Of a stretch of 64,000 nucleotides of DNA, positions 53,506 to 61,647 are shown in pieces. The DNA is from Prauserella isguenensis (GTDB lineage: Bacteria; Actinomycetota; Actinomycetes; Mycobacteriales; Pseudonocardiaceae), in contig NZ_JACHWU010000004.1 of the NCBI RefSeq assembly GCF_014191605.1, positions 248,001 to 312,000 on the forward strand. The letters are read 5' to 3'. The notes beneath the pieces are model-generated. The model worked only from the letters and a program-made list of their open reading frames with translations. It did not search any database and had not been told where the DNA came from. The translations under genes and the position numbers were made by a program. Each line of letters starts with the position of its first letter. Position 1 is the stretch's first letter.

Positions 53506-54654
53506 ATGTCGGAGTTGACCGTGCACAGCTGGGTCGAGCGTGCGCTGCCGGAGATGACCGCAGACCTGCGCAGGCTCGTCGAGCTAGAAACCCCCAGCGA
53601 CGACACGACGTTGCTGAGTTCGGGGATCACGGCGATCGAGCGTTGGCTCACCGAACGGCTCGGCGAACCGGGCGAGCGGCGCCTGCACGACGGTGCCAAG
53701 TACGGGGACGCGCTCGAGGTCGCCTATCCCGGTACCGCACCCGGGACCGTGCTGGTGCTGTGCCACTACGACACCGTCTGGCCGGAGGGCACGCTGACCG
53801 ACTGGCCGTTCACCGTCGACGGCGACCGCGCGAGTGGGCCCGGCGCGTTCGACATGAAGCTCGGTCTCGTGCAGGCGGTGTGGGCGCTGCGGTGCCTCGG
53901 AGAGCTGGGCATGCCGCGCCCGACGGTGCGCCTGCTGCTCAACGGTGACGAGGAGATCGGCAGCCCGGTCGCACGGCCGATCATCGAACGGCTCAGCAAG
54001 GACACCCTGGCGACGTTGGTGTGCGAGGCCTCGGCGGACGGAGCTCTGAAAACCGTACGCAAGGGTGTGGGGCTGTTCGACGTCACGGTCACCGGCGTCG
54101 AGTCGCACGCGGGCCTCGATCCCGACGCGGGCGCCAGTGCGATCCACGAGCTCGCGCGGCTGGTCGAACAGATCGCGGCGCTGGGCGACCGCGACCGGGG
54201 TACCACCGTCAACGTCGGTCTCGTCGAAGGCGGTACGGGCCGCAACGTCGTCGCCGGGTCCGCGACGTGCGGCATCGACGTTCGGGTCTCCGAACCCGGT
54301 GAAATGGCCAGGATCGACGCGGCGTTCGCGGGGCTGCGGACGGTCGACGGCCGGGCGAGCGTGACCGTCGAGGGTGAGTGGAACCGGCCGCCGATGGTGC
54401 GCAACGCCCGTTCGGACGAGCTGTTCGACATCGCCGAACGCATCGCCGCCGACGCGGGCTGGGACCTCGGGCAGGTGAGCGTCGGCGGTGCCAGCGACGG
54501 CAACTTCGTGGCCGCGCTGGGCAGGCCCGTGCTGGACGGGCTCGGCGCGGTCGGCGGCGGCGCCCATGCCCGGCACGAGCACGTGCTGCTCAGCCACGTC
54601 CCCGGCCGGACGGCGCTGATCGCGGGGCTGCTCATGGCGTTGGCGGACAGCTGA
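53506..54654 (+). CDS. M20-family glutamate carboxypeptidase (CPG2-like)
   Basis: A 382-residue di-zinc peptidase. Zinc ligands and base are recognisable: H87 in CHYDTV, D116 in FDMK, general base E149 and ligand E150 in GDEEIGS, and a late His in ARHEHVLLSHV. No signal peptide, so it is cytoplasmic. CPG2 relatives release glutamate from folates and p-aminobenzoyl-glutamate, which is what the AbgT transporter upstream would deliver. AAGGGAGAGA precedes the ATG. Confidence 0.9.
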   Translation: MSELTVHSWVERALPEMTADLRRLVELETPSDDTTLLSSGITAIERWLTERLGEPGERRLHDGAKYGDALEVAYPGTAPGTVLVLCHYDTVWPEGTLTDWPFTVDGDRASGPGAFDMKLGLVQAVWALRCLGELGMPRPTVRLLLNGDEEIGSPVARPIIERLSKDTLATLVCEASADGALKTVRKGVGLFDVTVTGVESHAGLDPDAGASAIHELARLVEQIAALGDRDRGTTVNVGLVEGGTGRNVVAGSATCGIDVRVSEPGEMARIDAAFAGLRTVDGRASVTVEGEWNRPPMVRNARSDELFDIAERIAADAGWDLGQVSVGGASDGNFVAALGRPVLDGLGAVGGGAHARHEHVLLSHVPGRTALIAGLLMALADS

Positions 54655-54676
54655 ACCCGTAGGACCGGACCAGTCC

Positions 54677-54714
54677 ACTCCAACCGCGTGCGCCCGTGCC
54701 GCACGCGGTGGAGT
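54677..54714 (+). terminator. Strong hairpin terminator after the M20 peptidase
   Basis: ACTCC-A-ACCGCGTGCG (54677-54692) pairs with CGCACGCGGT-GGAGT (54700-54714), a 15-bp stem with one bulged A and a 7-base loop, ending the AbgT operon. Confidence 0.8.
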
Positions 54715-54792
54715 CGGCTGCGGTTCGGCGGGCCGGCTCAGCGGCGTGGCGGCGCATGGTGTGCTGCGGCCCGTACCGGGTATCCGGCGAGC

Positions 54793-56061
54793 ATGGCCGG
54801 AAACATCTTCGTGCTCGGGCTCGACGAGCGGAACATGCGCACCTTGCACGACGTCGCGGGTTTCGCGGACTACCGGTTCCGACCGTTGCTGTCGGTCGAG
54901 GAGCTGGTGGAAGCGGACAATCTGCCGATGCGGTCGTTGCTCGACAAGGCGCGCAGGCAGCTGTCCGAGTTCGACGACACGGTCGACGCGATCGTGGGCT
55001 ACTGGGACTTCCCCGTGAGCTCGATGGTGCCGATCCTGTGCCGCGAGCGCGGCCTACGCTCGGCCACGCTGGAGTCGGTACTCAAATGCGAACACAAGTA
55101 CTGGAGCCGTGTGGTCCAGTCCGAGGTCGTCGACGAACATCCGCGGTTCGCCGCCGTGCCGCTGGACGCGACAGAGCCACCCGGCAACCTCGGATTTCCG
55201 TTCTGGCTCAAACCGGTGAAGGCGTTCTCGTCCCAGTTGGCCTTTCGAATCGAGGACACGGCCGGCTTCACCGATGCGCTCGCCCGCATCCGCGAGGGCA
55301 TCGAGCGCGTCGGTGAGCCGTTCGACTTCGTCCTCGAGCACGCCGATCTGCCCGAGGAGATCGGCCGGCTCGGTGGGCAGACGTGCCTGGCGGAGGAGGC
55401 CGTCGGGGGCAAGCAGGTCACCGTCGAGGGCTACGACGCGGGCGACGGCGTGCACGTGTACGGCATCGTCGACTCGCACGACTACCCCGACACCTCGAGC
55501 TTCCAGCGCTATCAGTACCCGTCCTCGTTGCCGGAGCACGTGCAGACGCGCCTGGCCGACATCTCGCGGCGCGTGATCGAGCACATCGGGCTGCGTTCGG
55601 TGCCGTTCAACATCGAGTACTTCTGGGACCCCGACAGCGGTGCGATCACCCTGCTGGAGATCAACCCGCGGCACTCCCAGTCGCACGCCATCCTCTTCGA
55701 CCTGGTCGACGGTGTGCCCAATCACCAGTGCGTGCTGCGGCTCGCGGTCGGTGCCGACCCCGGTCTGCCCTATCGGCAGGGACCGTACCGAGTGGCGGCG
55801 AAGTGGTTCGTCCGGCGGTTCTCGGACGGGGTCGCACGGCGGGTGCCGACCCCGGAGGAACTGGCCACCGTGGAGCGCGAGGTGCCCGGCTGCCGGGCCG
55901 AACTGATGGTGAGCGAAGGCGAACGACTCTCGGATCTGCGCGAGCAGGACAGTTACAGCTACGCCTACGCCACCGTCCACGTGGGTGCCGCCGACGAACG
56001 GGAGTTGAAGGACAAGTACGAGCGCTGCCTCGAGTTCCTCCCGTTCGAGTTCACCGACTGA
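54793..56061 (+). CDS. ATP-grasp ligase of unknown substrate
   Basis: A 422-residue protein of the ATP-grasp superfamily (carbamoyl-phosphate synthase/biotin-carboxylase-like). After a Rossmann-type N-terminus (IFVLGLDERNMRTL) come GFPFWLKPVKAFSS, the ATP-binding lysine strand, and FNIEYFWDPDSGAITLLEIN with PRHSQSH, the Mg2+-binding Glu-x-Asn. Such enzymes join a carboxylate to an amine or thiol through acyl phosphate. The gene is followed 93 bases later by a CocE-type hydrolase. Start at 54793; an upstream extension lacks similarity to anything recognised. Confidence 0.82.
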   Translation: MAGNIFVLGLDERNMRTLHDVAGFADYRFRPLLSVEELVEADNLPMRSLLDKARRQLSEFDDTVDAIVGYWDFPVSSMVPILCRERGLRSATLESVLKCEHKYWSRVVQSEVVDEHPRFAAVPLDATEPPGNLGFPFWLKPVKAFSSQLAFRIEDTAGFTDALARIREGIERVGEPFDFVLEHADLPEEIGRLGGQTCLAEEAVGGKQVTVEGYDAGDGVHVYGIVDSHDYPDTSSFQRYQYPSSLPEHVQTRLADISRRVIEHIGLRSVPFNIEYFWDPDSGAITLLEINPRHSQSHAILFDLVDGVPNHQCVLRLAVGADPGLPYRQGPYRVAAKWFVRRFSDGVARRVPTPEELATVEREVPGCRAELMVSEGERLSDLREQDSYSYAYATVHVGAADERELKDKYERCLEFLPFEFTD

Positions 56062-56154
56062 GCGGCATGCACGGGAAGCGGCAGCTCGCCTCGTCCGCGA
56101 AGACCGGCCCCGGCCGAAGCGACAGCGCACCCGACCGGAAGGGAGTGCCTTGCG

Positions 56155-58188
56155 ATGCGTGAAGTGACCAGCCTGCCCCACACGGTGACCGAGGAGGAGC
56201 ATTTCTGGATCCCGGTCTCGGACGGGACGCGGCTGGCAGGACGGCTGTGGCGGCCGTCGTCCTCGGACGACGACCCGGTCCCCGCGATCCTGGAGTTCAT
56301 CCCGTACCGCAAACGGGACGGAACGGCCAAACGCGACTCGATCCACCACCCCTACCTGGCAGGCCACGGCTACGCCTCCGTGCGCGTGGACCTGCGCGGC
56401 AGCGGCGACTCCGAGGGTGTGCTCACCGGTGAGTACCTGGAACAGGAACTCGTCGACGCTGAGGACGTGCTGGCCTGGCTGGCGGCGCAGCCCTGGTGCG
56501 ACGGGAACACCGGCATGATGGGCATCTCCTGGGGAGGCTTCAACGCGCTGCAGGTCGCCGCGCGCAGGCCCGAGAGTCTCGGCGCCGTTGTCACGGTGTG
56601 CTCGACCGACGACCGCTACGCCGACGACGTGCACTACATGGGCGGATGCCTGCTCGGGGACAACCTGTCGTGGGCGTCGACGATGTTCGCCCAGACCTCC
56701 ACACCGCCGGATCCGAAGCTGGTGGGCGATGGTTGGTTCGACATGTGGCAGCAGCGCCTGCACGGCAGTGGCCTCTGGCTCGAGGACTGGATGCGCCATC
56801 AGCGGCGAGATGACTTCTGGCGCCACGGTTCCATCTGTGAGGAGCCCGGTTCACTGCAGTGCCCGGTGCTCGCCGTCAGCGGTTGGGCCGACGGCTACTC
56901 GAACGCGGTGTTCCGGTTGATGGAGCACCTCGACGTGCCCCGCAAGGGGTTGGTCGGACCCTGGTCGCACAAGTATCCGCACCTGGGCAACCCCGGCCCG
57001 GCGATCGGTTTCCTGCAGGAGCTGGTCCGCTGGTGGGACCACTGGCTCAAGGGTGAGGACAACGCGGTGATGGACGAGCCGATGCTGCGCGTGTGGATGC
57101 AGGACAGCGTGCCGCCGTCGACCGCGTACGAGGAGCGGCCCGGCCGGTGGGTCGGCGAACCGTCGTGGCCGTCGACGCACGTGCGATCGCAGCGGCTTCC
57201 GTTGCGCCGCCACAGGATTCTCACCGGCGACGACAGCGGCGGGCCGACCTCGCCCGACGGTCTGGTCCTGCAGTCGCCGCTGTCGGTCGGCCAGTTCGCG
57301 GGGAAGTGGTGTTCCTACAGCGCCCCGCCGGACTTGCCGTACGACCAGCGAGAGGAGGACGGCGGCTCGCTGGTGTTCGACACCGAGACACTGAGCGAAC
57401 CGTGGGAGATTCTCGGCGCCGCCGAGGTGGAACTCGAGGTCTCCGTGGACCGTCCGGTGGCGATGCTCGCGGCGCGGCTGTCCGATGTGGCCGAGGACGG
57501 CAGGGCGACCCGAGTGACGTACGGCCTGCTGAACCTCACCCACCGGAATTCGCACGACCAGCCGGAAGTGCTCGAACCCGGCGAACGGTATCGGGTGTCG
57601 CTGGCGCTCAACGGTGTCGCCCAGACCTTCCCGGCGGGGCACCGCATCCGGCTGTCACTGTCCACATCGTACTGGCCGTTGGCCTGGCCGCCGCCGAAAC
57701 CGGTGCAGCTGACCGTGTACCCCGACACCAGTACGTTGACCCTGCCGACGCGTCCGGTCGAGGAGCCCGACGAGGTCACGCTGCGGCCGTTCGACCCGCC
57801 GGAAGGGGCGCCCCGTCTCAGCACGACGACGCTGCAGCCGGGCGATCATCGGTGGCAGGTGTCGCGGGACCTCGTCGACTACGCGTCGCAACTGGAGGTC
57901 GTCAAGGACTCCGGCACGGAACGCTACGAGGACATCGACCTGGAGATCTCGCAACGCGGCGAGGAACGCTACCGGTGGGTCGGCGACGACTTCTCGTCCG
58001 TGCGAGGTGAGACGGTCTGGCGGGTCAGCTTCGCCAGGGAGGGCTGGCACGTGCAAACGGACACGCGCACGGTGTTGACCTCCACCCCGGAACACTTCGT
58101 GCTGCACGCCCAGCTCGATGCGTATCACAACGGGGAACGGGTCACCTCGCTCAACTGGAGCTCGATGATCCCTCGGGATCACGTGTGA
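56155..58188 (+). CDS. CocE/NonD (S15) family serine hydrolase
   Basis: A 677-residue enzyme with an alpha/beta-hydrolase domain, helical cap and C-terminal jelly-roll domain (from about residue 430), the layout of cocaine esterase and X-Pro dipeptidyl peptidase. The nucleophile is S125 in GISWGGFNA; a probable catalytic histidine is in GPWSHKYPH. No signal peptide, so cytoplasmic. Family members hydrolyse esters or amide bonds of acyl donors. Paired with an ATP-grasp ligase it might reverse or trim the product. GGAAGGGAG upstream of ATG. Confidence 0.9.
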   Translation: MREVTSLPHTVTEEEHFWIPVSDGTRLAGRLWRPSSSDDDPVPAILEFIPYRKRDGTAKRDSIHHPYLAGHGYASVRVDLRGSGDSEGVLTGEYLEQELVDAEDVLAWLAAQPWCDGNTGMMGISWGGFNALQVAARRPESLGAVVTVCSTDDRYADDVHYMGGCLLGDNLSWASTMFAQTSTPPDPKLVGDGWFDMWQQRLHGSGLWLEDWMRHQRRDDFWRHGSICEEPGSLQCPVLAVSGWADGYSNAVFRLMEHLDVPRKGLVGPWSHKYPHLGNPGPAIGFLQELVRWWDHWLKGEDNAVMDEPMLRVWMQDSVPPSTAYEERPGRWVGEPSWPSTHVRSQRLPLRRHRILTGDDSGGPTSPDGLVLQSPLSVGQFAGKWCSYSAPPDLPYDQREEDGGSLVFDTETLSEPWEILGAAEVELEVSVDRPVAMLAARLSDVAEDGRATRVTYGLLNLTHRNSHDQPEVLEPGERYRVSLALNGVAQTFPAGHRIRLSLSTSYWPLAWPPPKPVQLTVYPDTSTLTLPTRPVEEPDEVTLRPFDPPEGAPRLSTTTLQPGDHRWQVSRDLVDYASQLEVVKDSGTERYEDIDLEISQRGEERYRWVGDDFSSVRGETVWRVSFAREGWHVQTDTRTVLTSTPEHFVLHAQLDAYHNGERVTSLNWSSMIPRDHV

Positions 58189-59136
58189 GGCTGCTCGGTC
58201 GTCCCGCCGCCGCGCCCGGCAGCGTGCCCACGTGCCGGGGCGGCGGACGATCGTCGCGAGCGAGTGCGCGGCCTGGCGGCCTTCGGGGATGTCGGTCAGG
58301 CACCACGCGTGGAACATGCCCGGATACTTGTAGTATTCGAGCTCGACACCGTCGGCCCGCGCGCGATCGCGCAGTCTGCGGGCGTCGGGCAGCAGGATGT
58401 CCCTGGTCCCGACGAACACGCTCACGCGCCCGAGGTTGGAGAGGGGACCGAAGAGCGGACTGACGAGGGGGTCCGCACGGTCGATTGCGCCGGCGTACAT
58501 GCGGCCCGCCTCGTCGAGCCCGGCGACGGCCAGGTAGGGGTCGCGCCTGTCCAGCTGCGGTTGTGCCGGGTCGGACATGGTGAGGTCGAGCCATGGCGAG
58601 ATGAGTACGAGTTCCTTGGGCTGGGGACGTCGCGCATCCTCCAACGCCTCCGACAACACGAGCGCGAGCGCGCCGCCGACGGAATCGCCCATGATGACCT
58701 GCTCGCCGGGATCGCGGTCGGCGAGGAACCTGTCGTAGACGTCTTTGATCACCGCGACGGTCTCGGTCGCGTGGTGCTCGGGCGCGAGCGGGTAGATCGG
58801 CACGGTCACGGTGCAGCCGACCCGGTCGACGAGCCGCTCCAGGAACGCCCAATGGTCCTTCTGGATCTGGTGGATGGCCGCGCCGCCGTGGAAGTACAGA
58901 ACGTGCTTGGCGCTCCTCGGAGCCACGGGTGACAACGTGTAGCACGGCCCGCCGCCCGCGGTGGCGTGATCGACCACCAGCCGTCGCCGCACCCGTGCGG
59001 GCGGTTCGACGTCGTTCGCGTTCGTTCTGCGTCGGATACTCCGCCGCAGTGCGTCGAGGTCGTCGTAGGTGCGTTTGGCGCCGGTCAGCCGCAACTGCGC
59101 GATCAGCAGGCGGGCACGCAGGCTTGTCGCTGTCAT
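57655..59136 (-). CDS. HSL-type alpha/beta hydrolase with abnormal 3' end
   Basis: Residues 1 to about 298 form a complete hormone-sensitive-lipase-type hydrolase: oxyanion motif YFHGGAAIHQ (H83GG), nucleophile S152 in GDSVGGAL, acid in TRDILLPD and H276 in GMFHAW. The frame then runs on for 195 residues without a stop, 534 bases of it antisense to the CocE gene, as an Arg-rich tail with no domain. Other frames stop at 58179 and 58151, where a normal gene end would be expected, so a frameshift near 58190-58250 or a lost stop codon is likely. Functional catalytic core is intact. Confidence 0.7.
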   Translation of the reverse strand: MTATSLRARLLIAQLRLTGAKRTYDDLDALRRSIRRRTNANDVEPPARVRRRLVVDHATAGGGPCYTLSPVAPRSAKHVLYFHGGAAIHQIQKDHWAFLERLVDRVGCTVTVPIYPLAPEHHATETVAVIKDVYDRFLADRDPGEQVIMGDSVGGALALVLSEALEDARRPQPKELVLISPWLDLTMSDPAQPQLDRRDPYLAVAGLDEAGRMYAGAIDRADPLVSPLFGPLSNLGRVSVFVGTRDILLPDARRLRDRARADGVELEYYKYPGMFHAWCLTDIPEGRQAAHSLATIVRRPGTWARCRARRRDDRAASHVIPRDHRAPVERGDPFPVVIRIELGVQHEVFRGGGQHRARVRLHVPALPGEADPPDRLTSHGREVVADPPVAFLAALRDLQVDVLVAFRAGVLDDLQLRRVVDEVPRHLPPMIARLQRRRAETGRPFRRVERPQRDLVGLLDRTRRQGQRTGVGVHGQLHRFRRRPGQRPVRCGQ

Positions 59137-59213
59137 CGCCCACGGTGTACCCGCCAGCTCACGGACGAATCCGGTCGACGCGGCGTTACCCGCGCCGACC
59201 GGCTGTCAGAATG

Positions 59214-60095
59214 TTATTCCCTGCGCAGTTTGTCCTGTACCGCACCCGCGCCCTTCTCGACCACGTCGGGCATGTTCGTGGTTCCGTACAGGCGGGAGTG
59301 GGGATGCGTCGGTGGCGGCATGGGAGCGCTCGTGGTCGGACCGTCGTGGTAGCTGAACGTACCGTTGCCGTCGGGCGTCGGCCCCGACGCCCACGGGCCG
59401 TCGCTCGCGGCATCGCCGTCGCTGAAGTTCTGGTACTGGTAGGACACCGGGGTGTGTTCGGAATTCTGCGGGAAGTTGCTCGGTACCGGCAGCTGCTCGG
59501 TTCCCTGCTCCCGGAGTTCCGCGGCCGCGGCGAGCCACTGGTTCTGATGCATGGTGTCACGCGCGAGCAGGAACGAGAGCAGTTCGCGAACTCCGGCGTC
59601 GTCGGTCATGTGATACAGCCGCGACACCTGGGTCCGGCCCTGCATTTCGGCGTTCGCATTGGACGTGAAGTCGGCCAGCAGGTTGCCGCTCGCGGTGACG
59701 TAGTTGCCCTGCCACGGGTTCCCCATGCTGTCGACGGGGCGCGCTCCCGCACCGGCGACGATCGCATGCTGGACGTCCGTGCCACCGACGACGGCAGCCA
59801 CGGTCGGGTCCGCCTGGACGGCGTCCTCGGTCACACCCAACGGCGCCTTCTCCAACAGCTGCGCGATCATCGTCGCGAGCATCTCGACGTGACCGAACTC
59901 CTCGGATCCGATGCCGAAAACCAGGTCACGGTACTTGCCGGGGACATGCATGTTCCACCCTTGGAACATGTACTGCATCGCCACGGTGATCTCGCCGTAC
60001 TGGCCTCCGAGAACCTCCTGGAGTTTCCGGCCGTACACGGCATCGGGCTGGTCCGGGGTGGCCTGGAACTGCAGTTCCTGTTTGTGAAAGAACAT
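59214..60095 (-). CDS. Manganese (non-heme) catalase
   Basis: A 293-residue di-manganese catalase converting hydrogen peroxide to water and oxygen. The four-helix-bundle ligands are E35 (GQYGEITVAM), E66 and H69 (GSEEFGHVEM), E150 (NANAEMQGR) and H183 (ARDTMHQNQW), all present with the spacing of characterised enzymes. The C-terminal tail from about residue 215 is polar and Pro/Gly-rich. ATG at 60095 has GAGGAGCGAG upstream. Neighbouring hemerythrin and Rieske oxidoreductase suggest an oxygen or peroxide stress locus. Confidence 0.93.
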   Translation of the reverse strand: MFFHKQELQFQATPDQPDAVYGRKLQEVLGGQYGEITVAMQYMFQGWNMHVPGKYRDLVFGIGSEEFGHVEMLATMIAQLLEKAPLGVTEDAVQADPTVAAVVGGTDVQHAIVAGAGARPVDSMGNPWQGNYVTASGNLLADFTSNANAEMQGRTQVSRLYHMTDDAGVRELLSFLLARDTMHQNQWLAAAAELREQGTEQLPVPSNFPQNSEHTPVSYQYQNFSDGDAASDGPWASGPTPDGNGTFSYHDGPTTSAPMPPPTHPHSRLYGTTNMPDVVEKGAGAVQDKLRRE

Positions 60096-60449
60096 CGGCT
60101 CGCTCCTCACGGGATCGGTGTGTTCGGACGGACGTGGTTGCGTCTGGCACCCCGAAGCCACCGGCGCCCCGAAGAGAACCGTCGTGCTCCGGCCGGGCGG
60201 ATTCCGGCGCCGGACGCGTGGACGGCGACCGCGGTCGCGGGACCGCGCCGCTCCCTCCCGGACGGGGCGCGGCCTCGCCGGGAGGCACGGATCGGCTACC
60301 CCTCGGCACGCAACGGATAACCAGGACGCGCCTCGGGTGGCGGCGACGTGCGGCGGGTTTCCGGCCCGCGGCGGCCGGTGCGCTGACGGTGTGCCCGGCA
60401 CGGCCGGCACTTCACGTCACGGCCGACCATCGACGAGCAGAGGCCACGG
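60096..60449. other. 354-base divergent interval
   Basis: Very GC-rich, without a supported gene. It separates the catalase and the split membrane-protein gene and must contain both promoters, but no clear -35/-10 pair or operator was found. Open frames across it are antisense extensions of the catalase frame with Arg/Pro-rich sequence. Confidence 0.4.
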
Positions 60450-61286
60450 GTGACCATGGGCGTAGCCGCAGACAGCGGGCAGGACTTGAGCCGGACGACG
60501 ATCGGTGTGCTCGCGGACCCGGATCTGCCGTCCGATCTGGCACGATCGCTTGCGGACATCATGCCCGGCCGACTGGGCGAGCGTCTCAGTGGTGAGGCGG
60601 AGTGGACCGTCGACCGTGCGCGCGATCCGTTCGAGTCGATGTTCCCTGACGTCGACCGGTTCGTCGACAAGGCATACGAACGCGTCCGCGAGACGGGATG
60701 GGACCTGTCCGTCGCGTTGACCGACCTTCCGTTGCGCCGAGCGACCGGACGAGTCGTCCTCGCGGAGGTGAAGCCGCCACAGCAGGTGATCCTGATCTCG
60801 GTACCCGCGCTGGGCGGCGTGAACGTGCTGCGACGGCTGCGACGGTTGGTCGTCGCTCTCGTGGTGCACTTGCGACGCACGGACGTGGCGAGTTGCGGGG
60901 CGGCTGCCGAGGAACTGCAACGCGAGCTCGGCTCCTTCCGGGTGCATGTGGACGACGACACGGACGAGCTGGAGATCGCCTGTCACGGAAGATCCGGGGT
61001 TCCCCGGTTGCTGGCCGGGATGGTGCGCGCCAACCGGCCGTGGCGGCTGGTGGTGGGCATGTCGACCGCGCTCGCCGGGGCGTTGACGGGAGCGTCCTTC
61101 GGTGTCCTCTACTACAGCGTCTGGCTACTCGCCACCGTGATGGGGCCGGTGCGGTTGGCCGTCGCAGCGTCGGCCGCTGTCGTGGTGCTCGCCGGCTGGA
61201 CCATCGTCGGCCACAGTCTGTGGGAGAGCCACGGTCCGGATTCGGTGGAATGGAACGGAAACTCCGCAATGCCGGGACCGTCGTGA
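60450..61286 (+). CDS. Membrane protein, N-terminal part (frameshifted gene)
   Basis: A 278-residue reading frame. The first 190 residues are soluble (DLSVALTDLPLRRATGRVVL, VPALGGVNVLRRLRR), then VRANRPWRLVVGMSTALAGA begins a membrane region with two hydrophobic helices to about residue 258. The last residues (ESHGPDSVEWNGNSAMPGPS) look unlike the rest. From memory, actinobacterial homologues are about 370-380 residues and continue with more membrane segments, which are found here in the next frame. GTG at 60450 follows AGAGG. Function unknown. Confidence 0.65.
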   Translation: MTMGVAADSGQDLSRTTIGVLADPDLPSDLARSLADIMPGRLGERLSGEAEWTVDRARDPFESMFPDVDRFVDKAYERVRETGWDLSVALTDLPLRRATGRVVLAEVKPPQQVILISVPALGGVNVLRRLRRLVVALVVHLRRTDVASCGAAAEELQRELGSFRVHVDDDTDELEIACHGRSGVPRLLAGMVRANRPWRLVVGMSTALAGALTGASFGVLYYSVWLLATVMGPVRLAVAASAAVVVLAGWTIVGHSLWESHGPDSVEWNGNSAMPGPS

Positions 61287-61558
61287 CGGTCGCCATGGGC
61301 ACGCTCGTCTTCTCCGCCGCTCTGTACCTCCTCAGCCTGATCGCGGCCGCCGTGGTGATCCCGCCCGATTTCCTCGCGAGCAACCTCGGCCGGCCGTCGA
61401 CGGTTTCCGACTACTTCGCCATCGCGTTGATGGCGAGCATCCTCGGCACCGTGGCCGGAGCGGTCGGATCGGGGCTGGAGGACGACGTCAACGTGCGCGA
61501 GGCGACCTACGCCCACCGTGAGCGGGAGCGGCGCCGAACCGCGGAAGAGGAGGGATGA
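61250..61558 (+). CDS. Membrane protein, C-terminal part (frameshifted gene)
   Basis: A 102-residue frame opening with ATG at 61250 inside the end of the preceding frame, shifted by one base. It supplies NAGTVVTVAMGTLVFSAAL, LLSLIAAAVVIPPDFLA, and ALMASILGTVAGAVGSGLE, two further hydrophobic segments, and ends with a charged REATYAHRERERRR tail. This is the piece missing from the upstream frame, so the two most likely form one gene broken by a single-base insertion or deletion between about 61219 and 61250, or a sequencing error. Confidence 0.6.
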   Translation: MERKLRNAGTVVTVAMGTLVFSAALYLLSLIAAAVVIPPDFLASNLGRPSTVSDYFAIALMASILGTVAGAVGSGLEDDVNVREATYAHRERERRRTAEEEG

Positions 61559-61609
61559 CGGGCGCCGCGCCGACACGTGCCCGGCCCGGCGAGGCAAGAC
61601 GGCGGCACA

Positions 61610-61633
61610 CGTCGACGGTGACACCCGTCGACG
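61610..61633. terminator. Hairpin between convergent genes
   Basis: CGTCGACGG (61610-61618) pairs with CCGTCGACG (61625-61633) around TGACAC, a 9-bp perfect stem between the split membrane gene and the Rieske oxidoreductase. Because each arm is nearly palindromic, the element also reads as a direct repeat of CGTCGACGGTG. Confidence 0.6.
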
Positions 61634-61647
61634 GTGGCGGACGTCCG

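Noticed and set aside
61610-61633. Direct repeat CGTCGACGGTG as a possible CRISPR-like or attachment site
   Set aside because: Only two copies with a five-base spacer; it is better explained as a palindromic terminator stem.
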